A stretch of DNA of 64,000 nt, from positions 163,316 to 227,315 of the forward strand of contig NC_018231.1 in assembly GCF_000227135.1 (NCBI RefSeq), in the 5' to 3' direction. A program made the position numbers and the translations under genes. This document shows positions 32,801-42,200 of this stretch, one piece after another. The DNA comes from Leishmania donovani (lineage: Eukaryota; Euglenozoa; Kinetoplastea; Trypanosomatida; Trypanosomatidae). The notes under the pieces are model-generated. The model was not told where the DNA came from. It did no database searches and saw only the letters and a program-made list of their open reading frames with translations. How positions within the stretch are numbered: position 1 is the first letter of the stretch; each line of letters begins with the position of its first letter.

Positions 32801-35800
32801 TTGAGTGCGTTGTAGTGCATAGGCATCATCCCACCACCACTGCTGCCGATGTGGCCGGTTGCTTGCTGGTCTGGATTCGGCAGACTTCCGTACATAGAGC
32901 TCATGTAGTTGCCTGGTTGGTTCATCATCATCGCCTGCTGTTGCGTGTGACTCTGTCGGCTGCCGCTGCGACGGCTGTTGTCGAAGCCGGCAACAGTGCT
33001 ACCGCTGTGGCTGTTGCTCCCACGACTGTGAGCGCAGTCACTGGGGGCGCCCTTGTGCTTCGCGTTAGCCGAGCGGCCGTGGTTGGAGCCACCCATGCTT
33101 CCCCAGTTCACGGCGGCAGAGGGCCCACCCTGCGATCGGGACGGCATGTTTGGCGAGGTGGTGGCGGAGATGTGCTCCTGCGCTGCCCCAGGGGACATGG
33201 AGGGCTGCGATTCCATGTCTTCGTGATGGGTCGTGTTCACTTGGCCACCGCCGCCGCCGTCGAGGCTCAGGCTTCCGAGCGACATGGTCTGGTGATGATG
33301 TTGATGCGGGCGCTGCGAGAACTGCCCAGAGACGGATGAGGGATGTGCCAGCGGTGGTGTGTGGTGGTCGTAGTGGTGGTGCTGCGACATGCCAGACGCC
33401 ATGCTCAGCATTGTGTCGCCGGTGCACCCCGCACCCATTGCCGTGGCGTTGCTGCTTAGCGTGTCTACGCGGGGTGCCGCGAAGTTACCGGTGCCGCCAG
33501 TTGCCGTCATCGAGGGCGATGCGGATGAGTCAGCGTTCATCGTTGTCGAAACACCGACGCGGATGCTCGGCAGGTGGCCACTGTGCAGCGGCAACAACGC
33601 GGACGGGGGCGCACACCCTGTCGCTGCCGGCGCGGGAGGCGGGGACGCTGACGGCGCAAGCTGCCCAGCTGTACTCTGACTAGTCGCTGCCGCTGCTCCA
33701 CGGCCTCGGTGAAGGCCGGGTACACGGTGCGGAGCAGGAGGAGGCGCTGCGCCGCCACCGCTCGCGCTCATGACTGTATTGGCGGGGTCGAACATGGTTG
33801 CCGCAGCTCCCGCCGCAGACGTGTTTGCTGCGCCGGCAGCCAGCAGAGCGTTGGCGCTGGCGCAGCTGCTGTCGGGGCTGGTGGTCGCGGCCGCGCTGCT
33901 GCGATCTACCCCGGATGTGGAGGGCCGCGCATGGGAACGGTGCTGCTGCTGTTGCTGCTGTTGTGGAGAGGCCATGTGGGAGCGGCTGTAGTAGCCACAC
34001 GCTGCCATCTGCAGCTGCTGCTGTGAAAGCAGAGAGGCGGCGTAGTACTGCTGGGTAGGCGACTGATGCGGATGGCGCAGCAGCTGCTGTAGCTGGTATC
34101 CATAGCCATTCATGTAACCGGCGTTGCCACCACCACCAACGCCGCCGGCCGTCGCCATCTCAGTTGGGAGCAGCTGCACAGCAGTGTCGCTCATGCCAGG
34201 CATCGTGCTCGTCTGCCCCGCGTAGCTCTTCGACGGCAGCGCGCCTGCAAAGGAAACCGGCATCACACTACTAAGGCCGTTCGCCATCATCTGCGGCCCA
34301 CCGTTCCCACTGCTGCCAACTACCTCTGCGTCACCGGCCACGCCGACTGCACCCTCGCCCTCCACAGTTGCTGAGACCGCCGCAGACGTCGCGAACGAGG
34401 GGTGCCAGCCAGGACGGCGACTCACACTACTCGTGTTCGGCGCCGCTGCTGCTTTCGTTGGGGCCGACCCCGTGCGCGCCGGCGATGAGTGTGCACCTAA
34501 ACCAATTCTGGCTGACGCCCTGTCACTGGTTGCAGCCATCGAGGTGCCTTTCGGGTGTGCGACCACGACTTCACGGCGCTCCGCCGCCACTTCGACCTCC
34601 ACCTCGGTGTCAGGCTGTCGGTTCGCCTCAGCCTCAGCCTCAGCCTCAGCCTCAGCCTCAGCCTCAGCTGCTGCTGCTGCTGCGGCCGCTGCTGCTGCCA
34701 TAGCACGCACTTTTTGCTTGCGCTTCGCCGAGCGGGAGGGCTTCGGCAGCGGTTCTGTTGGTTCTGGCCGCTCCGCGGCGCCAGGCTCTCTGGGCGTTGC
34801 CGTAACAGATGAATGAACCGCCGGTGACTTTCCCGCCGGTCCATGCTGGTCGTCCTCGCACGTGGCGGGCGGTGGAAGGGTCGCCACAGGGGACGCGCCT
34901 GACGCTTCTGCAGCAACAGTCGCTGGCATGGATACGGTGGATGACGGTGCAGCTGATATCGAGCTGCCGCCGCGTTGCGGGGCGACAGACAACAAAGAGT
35001 TCGCCTTGCTCACCGGAAACCACCACGAGGCGTCCGTAGACTTCGACGCCGCTGCACTCACGCTCGGACGCAGCGGCGGTGGCGATGACGAGGACGACGC
35101 AGTCGGCCCTGCCGCTGCCCCTGCAACGGCGGCTGCGCTGTCTAAAGGTGTGGGGGGCGCACCGGACACCGTTGTGCCCGCATCCGTTGTGGTCGCGGCG
35201 TTGCCAGAGCCGCTACCATCACCGGCGCTCCAACGCTGCTTCGACGAGTCCTCACGCGCGTGCGGTGGTCGATACAGCTTGCCGGACGATGCTGCGATGG
35301 CTGTCAGGGACGCGGACAGCGGCGCACAGGCCGCAGACAGCGAGGAGGCCGTACTGGCACCACCAACACCGCCGCCGGCGCGTCCTTGGACGCTGTCGGC
35401 ATCAGCCAATGGATGACGTCGTGTGTGCTGTGCTTTCGACGAATGTGAAGCGCAGGCAGCTGCAGCCGCGGAGGTCGTCGTTGCCGTCGTCAATGTGGCG
35501 GCCTTCGGCGTGCGTGGTGACGGCGGGGAAGGCTTCCGTCGGTCCAATAGCGAAGTGCCCACCTCAAGAGCGGGCACCGACTTGGCGGGCTTGTTGCTCG
35601 CTGACAAGTTCAGCGTCGACGATGCAGGGGAGAGGACGCTGCTCCTCAGTGCCGCGAAGCGGCTGCACACGGGCACCGCCCGCGGCGCTGCCGTAGCATC
35701 CGTCGGCGCGGGGTAGACCACATGCGGCTCCGATACGGGCGAAGGCGCTCCTGCTGCCGTTGCGGGCGAGGGTAACGTGGACCAAGATGTCGCTGACGTC

Positions 35801-35835
35801 TGCGGTGACGGAGGCGAGGACCTACTAGAGTTCAT
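26815..35835 (-). CDS. Giant non-canonical poly(A) polymerase-like nucleotidyltransferase
   Basis: Predicted 3006-residue protein. The nucleotidyltransferase core starts near 1060 with FVATCLTL, an RVHGSITTGLALPSSDVDLL motif (GS, then Asp 1109 and Asp 1111), and a third candidate catalytic Asp in KVDITF (D1676). A helix region with LILFLKYCVRSLG and GGVTSFAIYLMV follows, and a PAP-associated-type segment near 2190 (LFLDFCHYYGCAFDYETSGI). This is the order in Trf4/PAPD5/TUTase proteins, which add A or U tails to RNA. About 565 residues of low-complexity sequence separate the second and third Asp, and about 450 more precede the PAP-associated part. The rest is disordered: polyGln, polyAla, Ser/Gly/Thr-rich, and an Ala-Glu repeat near 385-405. 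The start is the first ATG after a strong splice acceptor; the frame is open upstream only to a GTG. Confidence 0.92.
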   Translation of the reverse strand: MNSSRSSPPSPQTSATSWSTLPSPATAAGAPSPVSEPHVVYPAPTDATAAPRAVPVCSRFAALRSSVLSPASSTLNLSASNKPAKSVPALEVGTSLLDRRKPSPPSPRTPKAATLTTATTTSAAAAACASHSSKAQHTRRHPLADADSVQGRAGGGVGGASTASSLSAACAPLSASLTAIAASSGKLYRPPHAREDSSKQRWSAGDGSGSGNAATTTDAGTTVSGAPPTPLDSAAAVAGAAAGPTASSSSSPPPLRPSVSAAASKSTDASWWFPVSKANSLLSVAPQRGGSSISAAPSSTVSMPATVAAEASGASPVATLPPPATCEDDQHGPAGKSPAVHSSVTATPREPGAAERPEPTEPLPKPSRSAKRKQKVRAMAAAAAAAAAAAEAEAEAEAEAEAEANRQPDTEVEVEVAAERREVVVAHPKGTSMAATSDRASARIGLGAHSSPARTGSAPTKAAAAPNTSSVSRRPGWHPSFATSAAVSATVEGEGAVGVAGDAEVVGSSGNGGPQMMANGLSSVMPVSFAGALPSKSYAGQTSTMPGMSDTAVQLLPTEMATAGGVGGGGNAGYMNGYGYQLQQLLRHPHQSPTQQYYAASLLSQQQLQMAACGYYSRSHMASPQQQQQQQHRSHARPSTSGVDRSSAAATTSPDSSCASANALLAAGAANTSAAGAAATMFDPANTVMSASGGGAAPPPAPHRVPGLHRGRGAAAATSQSTAGQLAPSASPPPAPAATGCAPPSALLPLHSGHLPSIRVGVSTTMNADSSASPSMTATGGTGNFAAPRVDTLSSNATAMGAGCTGDTMLSMASGMSQHHHYDHHTPPLAHPSSVSGQFSQRPHQHHHQTMSLGSLSLDGGGGGQVNTTHHEDMESQPSMSPGAAQEHISATTSPNMPSRSQGGPSAAVNWGSMGGSNHGRSANAKHKGAPSDCAHSRGSNSHSGSTVAGFDNSRRSGSRQSHTQQQAMMMNQPGNYMSSMYGSLPNPDQQATGHIGSSGGGMMPMHYNALNVGGGGAGRQPIFHHQQPQQQQQQQHTMAKPPPIPYYDFITVLPTFVATCLTLKPEDEANREQLCWIIEAVLRKHLNQNAEIRVHGSITTGLALPSSDVDLLAVGYQPIAPLEALQRLSKALLELDEDSKNDALRLQELIEAEAQHRRRQLMEEAKKRAKQVALAAATGAGVAVAPDEGRHWARESRCSASEVCEAASLRDSDSDADDDDTGRRSEENASEGEGTSGLSPKRVARAGSIVKSLLLSSTEAAEEMPVIGEMDEAARAAPNRRVSSHSRRSPCVPQDGTATTAPQRSVSASSLSTESSTTCFSATAFPLDTRKVFLTSSATVGDDGEFVRLASGSGTVPGAGATSTCAKSAVGHTDSVSASRLHDPDVATADTEVYGTVGDVEQAEEVFRGQIEKDYNFSTSVDLSALFAPSMGGGMPPVAPPVAAASGLSIGGASSSSSGLAFQTTTTRLHDSASLSSPRESAAASGSADLKGSVRSLPPAMASGLHVDEDNIAAHAQPLPRSKAAPADADKLANEAELRSSQARLADGGAAEPEGRTVSGGGDATAAEAEAAHAGTETVAADEAAAAQSSSVSPTAAASGERAATVQTAAAPPASQDAVTRSPIVLGDTDGRGRGAGHLTYVPVHEGPLFFVQSITATRVPVIKLTDKATGTKVDITFAGGEHWRSMQLTRSLLEVFPHARTLILFLKYCVRSLGAGESEPGGVTSFAIYLMVLHFYNECRQRILLLLRERNAASSPAQAQSRQAGADTGEHQQPQKDRAAEEALRRGGAADNSATSPTAGPAPLTLGLLEYMLGEYLARVEQRHAQLVEETGARRSVSLDAAGSDDVAELYSSSGNIQKAAPALGRASSSTAVATGACATIKAAYASDDKERLRAIRQTILGFVGDPAAATTAAGASVTAAVALALAPQTTTGATPEKEGGAGRTQQTRPTSSDAAESASGGGAAAGASSSTSTSTPSPLREHQPPNLTGTAGLGGTTTTTTPSAGEELAAVVDAAPGRLAPPPHHYLLKTVEPQPHERVVGEGSHVDTPGAYEVAGRDEKVAEDTSAEHSTAAMATPEALHQETRADAAAAAVAEGTETPEELVSAAAGSAANVDPVKAGRGSAQSASLPAETETAGAAGAHASRVAEAAAAAAAAASTSKRASEQHSDADSEDSAFDAFAADFLRRQAEVSDLFLDFCHYYGCAFDYETSGIRFTIDGRSEVVAKPFLCSRRGQHFHMTSPFDPEYDLTARMTHMRDFQWLCWWFAEWGAARQSPQYYGSCSLQYVLQCLSPMSADADCQAVHQALMKQAVAAARRAESTAAATLTQHYSNGGAAGEGGHPHHSMSAPMLAFQESTGRSHHMMLMQQQQQQQSAPRQPHTMMMSMDGNTKLYGAQQQQPQSMRSSTTTMMPMTLRAHPQQPQQHAGGVPVPPMNVYNGPSVEQQRCGGAGVAQHSVAAPFPHLQSTMMSPGSPVHAYQQQQQQQASPSEASGMDTDTHVRGGGLGEHDHRSAPHLKYGGSISIASTAAKKGSATAHETAAIRAASSGSRSRPASECGATAAAAVSARTRARRRPPLQLPYVDSREEAFEGSSSHAAITPTAAGMMAVHSYPTENNDDVDGGNSPRCRVDVMLTPVKGDEDEEDEAGGRYGDRGYGSESVVDYTDCLDQCGGRGDANAVMPQHYPQQLAPHDAQATAEGNAGVGEHGAGGLCNGYSPNMAYAGNQGYAASQQQQVSYGSPHPMNRAAGVYVSPQQQQQFRQQQEHAAAAAAFYYQAFAQQQQRQQQQVPYPPSPQLKQPQPIISSTSSGFVATAGTSSSSSYPFPALYYDLQQHLWQQQQQYHTTRNSSGFVGVAPTAAAADQDGGSSHRSDGTSSTTATSASAQQQQQQVFPYTPYVGYPSVAFGVGGTHNTDATRTAAGGGEMPQQHQQPDMVAMPSMMTYQSAAAVATGSPVNTSSDDAGVSASEPPPKQQQQQSAHGGYQHPASHHRSGGGDGRRAASQ
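32722..32751 (-). repeat. CAG-type repeat coding polyglutamine
   Basis: A run of CTG triplets on the plus strand encodes a Gln tract just before the catalytic core of the ncPAP-like protein. Similar tracts occur near 27300, 27470-27500, 28375-28395, 28708-28732 and 33940-33962. Confidence 0.85.
34625..34672 (-). repeat. Hexanucleotide repeat coding an Ala-Glu run
   Basis: About eight copies of a six-base CAGCCT unit (plus strand) encode alternating Glu and Ala in the ncPAP-like protein. CTG/GCTGCT repeats encoding polyAla follow immediately. Confidence 0.9.
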
Positions 35836-35926
35836 TAGTTGTGCGGGCGACACAGGCGAGGAAGACGGAGGACCCCTTTGGGTGTTACGGAAAATGGGAC
35901 AACAACCAACAACAACTATGGCCAAA

Positions 35927-35968
35927 CTAGCGAACACACGGAGGGGAGGAGAGGTGAGAGGAGGGCCG
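35927..35968 (-). promoter_or_regulatory. Predicted trans-splice acceptor of the ncPAP-like gene
   Basis: A C/T tract (about 35940-35968, minus strand) is followed by GTTCGCTAG, with AG at 35927-35928. No ATG lies between this site and the ATG at 35835, which supports that start. Confidence 0.65.
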
Positions 35969-36185
35969 GGGCGGCAAGGCTCAGCCCTGCGTGCCTAACA
36001 GACAAGAAAACAACTGAGTCCCAATACGCGTCTATACATGTGTGCGTGTATATTGGAATGCGCACTCAGCGTCACGAGAGTCGACAGCGTCGCCGCCACC
36101 ACCACGCGGACACACCCACACCTAAACACACGCAGACAGAACACCAGCGCACCCACGTGCACTTGACAGCGACAACGACAAAAGA

Positions 36186-36262
36186 AGATACACACCCACA
36201 CGCACACCCACGCGCACACCCACATCCACACACGCCCACACCCACACACACACACACACACA
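36186..36262. repeat. CACACCCA-type microsatellite
   Basis: Interspersed ACACCC, CGCACA and CA units run into a pure CA run, then a polypurine stretch. Confidence 0.8.
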
Positions 36263-36631
36263 GGGGGAAGGGGGAGGGAGAAGGGGAAAATGACCAGAGA
36301 TGAAGGCTTGATGAAGAGATCCAAGGAAGGAGAAGTGGAAGGCCTTCAATGCGGATTAGTCTTCATCCGATGCCTCAGCAAGACCACTAGACACAGGCAC
36401 ACCTGCACCACAATACTAAGAGAATGTGCACCGCCGCGAACAAAAAAAAAAAACGAAAACAGAACCAGAAAAATGAGAAAATGAACCAAGTAACACCAGC
36501 AAACACGTCCGTCGCGTCGTTGCAGGCACCCCCTGAATGGAACGAGACACCTGCGCATGCACAGACGGACAAGCACAGCTGATGGACCCCAGCCGAGGGC
36601 GACAGAGATACACAGCAAGTTCGAGCGAGAG

Positions 36632-36657
36632 GGGAGGAGGAGGAGGAGGAGGAGGAG
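36632..36657. repeat. GGA trinucleotide repeat
   Basis: About eight copies of GGA/AGG in a polypurine stretch. Confidence 0.85.
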
Positions 36658-37006
36658 GGGGGAATCAGGCGCAACCTGCTTGCCTTTGGCCTCGTCTTTT
36701 CCTTTCACGGTCTTGATCTGTTTGAAGCGCCCTTTATAATCTGTCTGACTTCTCTCGTCCTTCCCTCTTTCGCTGCTTCAACGTCGTTATAAGTGTACTC
36801 CGTCTTGCAAAGCCGGCGATCCTCCGCCGACTTCCCCGGCCGTCCCGCCCCGTCACCCGGCGCTCTCCTGCGTGTGCGTGAGTAGGTGTGTACGTGCGCC
36901 TTGGGGGTGCGGCTGCGCCGCTTGTCTGCTTGCGCTTTCTGGCGGTGCTTGGATGTAGAGGGAGGCAGACAGAAGAGGCACGCGTGTGCGTGCGCGTGTG
37001 TGTGTG

Positions 37007-37035
37007 TCTGCCTGCCTGCCTGCCTGCCTGCCTGC
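37007..37035. repeat. CTGC tetranucleotide repeat
   Basis: About seven perfect copies of a CTGC unit directly follow a TG run. Confidence 0.9.
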
Positions 37036-37140
37036 TTTGCTCTGTATTGTGTGCTCGTGGTGGAGTGTGTCTGCTTCGCCCTTCTCCGTGCTTGCGCAAC
37101 GCAACAACCGCAACAACAGACACACACGCGACACACACAC

Positions 37141-37219
37141 CGAAAAAAAAATAAAGAATAAAAAAACGAACAAATACGAAATAAAAATCCGTTTTTTTTT
37201 TTTGTTATTTTTTTTTTAT
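37141..37219. repeat. A/T-rich imperfect inverted repeat
   Basis: An A-rich arm (37143-37187, interrupted by single T, G and C) is followed by a T-rich arm (37191-37218). The arms are imperfect reverse complements ending in CG/CGG. It is the most A/T-rich patch in the window outside the TA microsatellites. Confidence 0.75.
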
Positions 37220-39220
37220 GTGTTCGTGGTGTGGCTGTGGTTGTGCCAGTGCGTGCGTGTGCCAGTGTGTCTGCTGGTTGAAAGGCCGCTGGGGTGGGCG
37301 CTTCCAGATAGACAACGGTGTATGCACCGATACAACGGGTATATATATATATGTATAGATGTATGGATGTGTGTAGGTGAGTGCGTGTGTATTACGTGCC
37401 CCGTGTAGCGTACCGTAAACGTGTCGGAGCGGCGCTGCCGTCACGAACGAGCACAGAAGAGGAGGGAAAACACAAGAACAAAATACAACTCTCTTTTCTG
37501 TTACACACGCACCGTCCCAACACACCCCTTCCACACACACACACACACGCACAGAGGGAGGGAGACTAGTGGACAGCCTGCACGCGTGGGTGATGGAGAG
37601 ACAAAGGCGGCGATGGCGGTGCTGCCGTTATGCGTGTGCCCAAAAAGGAGCCGAGGACAAGTGGCAAGGGATGGTGATGGTGGCCGTGGTGATGATAAGA
37701 GACGGACCTTCGGGTGTATGCGGGATGTGAGGGGATGCGTATTCGCCTCGTTGTTTTGTGGGTGCGTTAACAATAAATGATGCACAAGCTGGAAGAGAGG
37801 GCGAGGGCGATGATGGGCGATCGCGGAAGGATGAGGCGAAAGAAAAGTCAGCCTCGCCAACAGAAACGTGAGAGCTGCGAGGAGACGCGCTGCCATCGCG
37901 TCTACAAGTCACCGCGGCGGTGGCGGCGCTCATGCATGTCGCTGAATGCGTGAGGGCGTCACACGACTTTGCCCAGCAAGTGCGTTTGTGTGTGTGTTTG
38001 TGTTGGCCCGCCACGCCCCTCCCTCGCACACTCGCACGGCGAAGCTCCGACTGGCAACATGGACAGTCCCACGGCTTCCGTACACTAACGTGTCTGCGCA
38101 CAGCTGTTCAGTCTCCACAGCGCGACAGTCCGTTGCAGCGAGGAGTTGGGAGGCCTCACGGAAGCCGTTCCTCCAGGTATGAAAAGGATCTATACAGATA
38201 CCTTGCGCGCGGCTTCGTGTGGGCGCTGTTAATGCGCGCTTTTCTGAGGCGCCGACGGGCACTGATACGCATTTATCAGTATATAGAGGAACATGTATGA
38301 GTCTCTGCCTGCCCTTCTCTTCTGCGCCCCAGCACCTTCGTTACACTGTTCCACGGCGCGACGCATCCACACGCGTGCGAGTCGTGGAGAGATACCATGA
38401 AAAGAGAAAGGGTACGGAGATGTGGCGGCAAGAGGTAGGGACAGGGAGACAGAGACAGAGATGCGAGAGAACAGCGAGCGGTTAACGGATTTGAATCTAC
38501 GAAGACCCCCCCCCAAAAAAAAACACATCGCGAGCTTAAAGAGATAAGACACACACACACACGCACTCAGAGAGAGAAAAGGCGAAAAGGAGGAGAGTGA
38601 AAAAATGAGGAAGGAGGGCGTACACGCGAGCACTCGTAAATGGACGAAGGCACACGCACGCACACGCGTAGGCAAACGAATTATGACATCCGCAACAGAG
38701 AAAATGAGGGACAAAGGCTGAGAACGAGGGACAGGTTCCAACACATGATACACTCCCACACATGCGCACTCCCACTCGACCTGCCCTGCGAGCTTTCTGT
38801 TCCCGTGAAAGACCATAGCACGATGGGTATCCCGCCGCTCGCGACGGCGCTACCTCTAGCGGTGCCAACGCCATCCATTAAGAAGGGTGCTGCTTTCACG
38901 GCATTCTTCGCTAACATAGCGCACCATCGGGGTAGGCTTACGGACCGCCTTGCTTCTTATCAGCCGAAGAGGGCCCTCCCCCCTGTCGTGGTGGGTGGGC
39001 AACGAGGGGCAGGGCCGACGACGACTCCGATTCTTCGAGATGTGAAGTGGGTAGAGGAGCAGGAGGATACGTGGTGGATGGAGGCGTTGCCCCCTTGAGA
39101 TCGCGGAGAGTGACACACCCCTCATCAACCCCTCATCGTTGTCTTTGCCGATCACCCCTCCGCCTTTCCTTGCTTGCCGCGCAAAGACAGCGCGCACGCA
39201 GACACTGGTGAGAGGCCGCC

Positions 39221-42200
39221 TCACAGCATCGCGTCGCGCACCTTGCGCGCCGTCTCGACCCGCGACTTGGCAAGCGCGAGCAGCCGTAGCACACGGCGCG
39301 ACTTAATATGAAGCCGTATCTCATGCGCGAAAATGCACAGGGAGATCACAAAGCCGATGGGGAGGGCGACATTCGTGTACAGGTAGGCCACCTGAAAGCG
39401 GCGCTGACCTAGTAGCGTGAAGAGCAGCGCGACTTGACTCGCCATCGACCACGTTGTCGACTGCCGCGGTGAGGAGACGCTGCCGTCGCCACTCACGCAG
39501 AAGGGTGGGATGACCCAGAGCGCGTTCCGCAGGCTTCGCTGCCACTTGGTGCAGCCGTAAACCACAAAGGATGGCGGTACCGGCATCGCGGCGCGCCCTG
39601 TGTCGGTGGCGTACATGGTCGCCGTCGCTGCCTCACGGGCGATGCTGCGCCACGACCACGTAAAATACATGAGCGACAGCAGAGCTTGGGAGAAGAGAAA
39701 CAACATGATCAAGTACGTCCAGGCGACCAGGCGCTCCAGGCTGCCACGCTCGCAGGACCACCACGTCCGCAGCCGCCGCTCCACTGACGCCGTCGGCGCG
39801 GCGACGCGCGTGCGCTGCCGCGATCGCCGTTCTACTCGCCGCTGTTGCGCAAGACCGCACGAACGCCTCAGCCGCATGATAAAGTCGGGGATGTGAAGCT
39901 CGCGAGCGGCGTGCTCTACCCATGCGCGCGAGGCGGCAAACACGTGCGCCACAGCGCATCCGCGCTGCGGTCGCTGGCCGAAGCTCCACAGCGACTGGGA
40001 AGGCGCGAAACTGGATGATGCGCCACGACTGTTGAGGTTGCTTCTGCCAAGAAGGAAGGAGCGCACCATCCCCGTGGGAAAAAACCTCGAAGATGACCGG
40101 TGTGGCAACAACGGCGGCAGCAACGGCTTGCACGGGCTACCGCTGACGTCCGCCGCTGCGGCAGAGGTGGTGGCCCGCAGGGACGCCGTCTTAAAGTTGT
40201 CGAGCGCAGTGGCTGCGGCGAGGCTTCCTACATCACCGGATATGTCAGGCACCGGCGTGCTCGGCTCTGGTGCTTCCCGCTTCACGCGCAGGATGTCGTC
40301 TGCAGGCTCAAGCGTATCATCGATCGTTACAAAGACTCCTTCTCCCTCCTTGTCCTTGCTAAGCCCCTTCAGAACACCGCTCTGCTGCCGCACAGCAGAC
40401 CCCCTAGCGCTGACCTCGCTATCGTACACCGTCTCGTCACCGCCGTCACAGAAGCCTCTTTTCTTGGGCGTGCGCGGCACCACGGGAGGTACTGCGTCAG
40501 ACTCGTCGACCGCGAAGGCACCCACCATCGAGCCTCGACTGGTTAATATAGGCAACAAGGCCGTCGCGTCTGGCCGCATAATAACGGACTCTGGCAGGTC
40601 GACGAACAGCGCCACGTCCGGGTTCGGGTATGGAACGCAGGCAAAACACCACGACATCCAGCGAAGTCTACACAGCGCCGCCGCTGCCGCCCTTTGACGG
40701 GCGGCCTCCTCCTGATCCTCGTCATTTTTGCTGCATCCGCGTGCGTTACTCTCTTGCAGCTGCCGCAGCGCGCGCCAGCGCAGCGTGTGGCCGCCAATCA
40801 AGAGCACCACGTACGCGGCGATGCCCAAGAGGCAGACCGGGACCAGCCAGAACCACAAGGCGGCGTTGGTGCTAAGCGCGAAGCTGTACCGTGCGAAGTA
40901 GTAGTCCACCGAGAGACGCCACACGGCGAGGCCCGTGCAGACGAGAAAACCGAGCCCGATACCGAAGTACGTCATCGTAGGCACGAATCCATCACGCCCG
41001 AAGGTGGGGGATGAGGGCGCGAGAGCGGCCGTAACGGCTCCACCGGACGAGAGGAGGAGCGAGTCGGTGCGCATCGCACTCTCCGCGACCGCCGCTGCAG
41101 CCGGCGTCACCACGGACGGCTGTATGGAGACCGTCCCATTCGTGCTCTTCGCCAGGGTGCCGTCGCGGTCTGCGAGTCCAGCCAGCGCCAGTGACGCGTG
41201 CCCTGCTGAGTTCAGCACAGAGAATGGAGAGGCATGTAAATCCATGGACGTCGGCGGCGACGCTGGAAGCCCTCTTTGACAGCCAGCACCACTGCCGCTG
41301 AGCAGCTCCCGTGATGGCTGTTGCAACCGAGGCACATCCCACAGAGCTGTGCGAGGATGATAGCCGTGGAGCAGGCTCCCTCCAGCTCGGCTCTCCTCCG
41401 CCTTGAAAGGGGTAGGCAACGTCGCGATGGCACCGCCACCACCACCATCACCAGGGGTAAGAAGACTGTCAATCCCGTGCGCATCGCTAAAGCCACACTG
41501 CATCACTTCTGCTGCCGGTGTGGCAAGCCCCATAAACGTATAGGGTGATAGAGAAGGCGTTGCTACGCTCGATGCACTGCTGCGACCGCTGAGCGTCGAG
41601 CCGCTGACTATGCCGTCGCTAACACTCCTGCCACCGAAGCAGCGCATGATGCCGCCACGCTCCGAAGGGCAGGAGCTGACGGTTACGGGATCTCGCACAG
41701 GTGTCGCACTCCCTGAGGTCGCCGCACGCGCTGCCATCGCCACCGCACTCCGAACCCCACCGAATGACCTCAGCGGGAGATGCAGCAGCGGCACAGAGGA
41801 GTGAGAGAAGATGCGATGCGCATGGCCGCTGCTCCTCACGCTGTTGCTGCTGCCAGGGACGCCGCAGTTGTTCAGTCCGCTGCCGATACCGCCAGCGCTG
41901 GGGCTGCGCAGCGGCCGCAGACGCAGCCCTCTCGCTGATGACAGGAGTCGCATGCCCGCCATCTGAATCGACGTCGACGGTGACTCCGCATTGTCGACGA
42001 ACTTCTTTGGGGTGGCGGTGGTGGTGGGAAGGTGGGCCGTGCACCTCTCCGCAGCGATCCGAGCCGCTGCCACGGATGCCTGACCGACGCCGGCGCTGCT
42101 GGGCCTCGCGGCAAGTGATGTGCTGCTACGATGGAGGCCGCCGTAGAGGCTGTGGTGCCTTCGAGATCGCTGCACAGTGCTGAGCTGAAGGTAGCGCACG

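Larger units (their letters stand above)
35836..39220 (-). other. Long intergenic/UTR region upstream of the ncPAP-like gene
   Basis: About 3.4 kb, expected to hold the 3' UTR of the 1580-residue membrane protein. It contains ACACCC repeats (about 36190-36262), a GGA repeat, a CTGC repeat, a strongly A/T-rich inverted repeat (37141-37219), a TA run near 37340 and CA runs. The open frames here are short or repeat-derived, and none is convincing as a gene. Confidence 0.55.

Noticed and set aside
38229..38816. 195-codon minus-strand open frame upstream of the ncPAP-like gene
   Set aside because: Ser/Leu/Cys-rich translation of polypurine and CA sequence; no motif or supported start.
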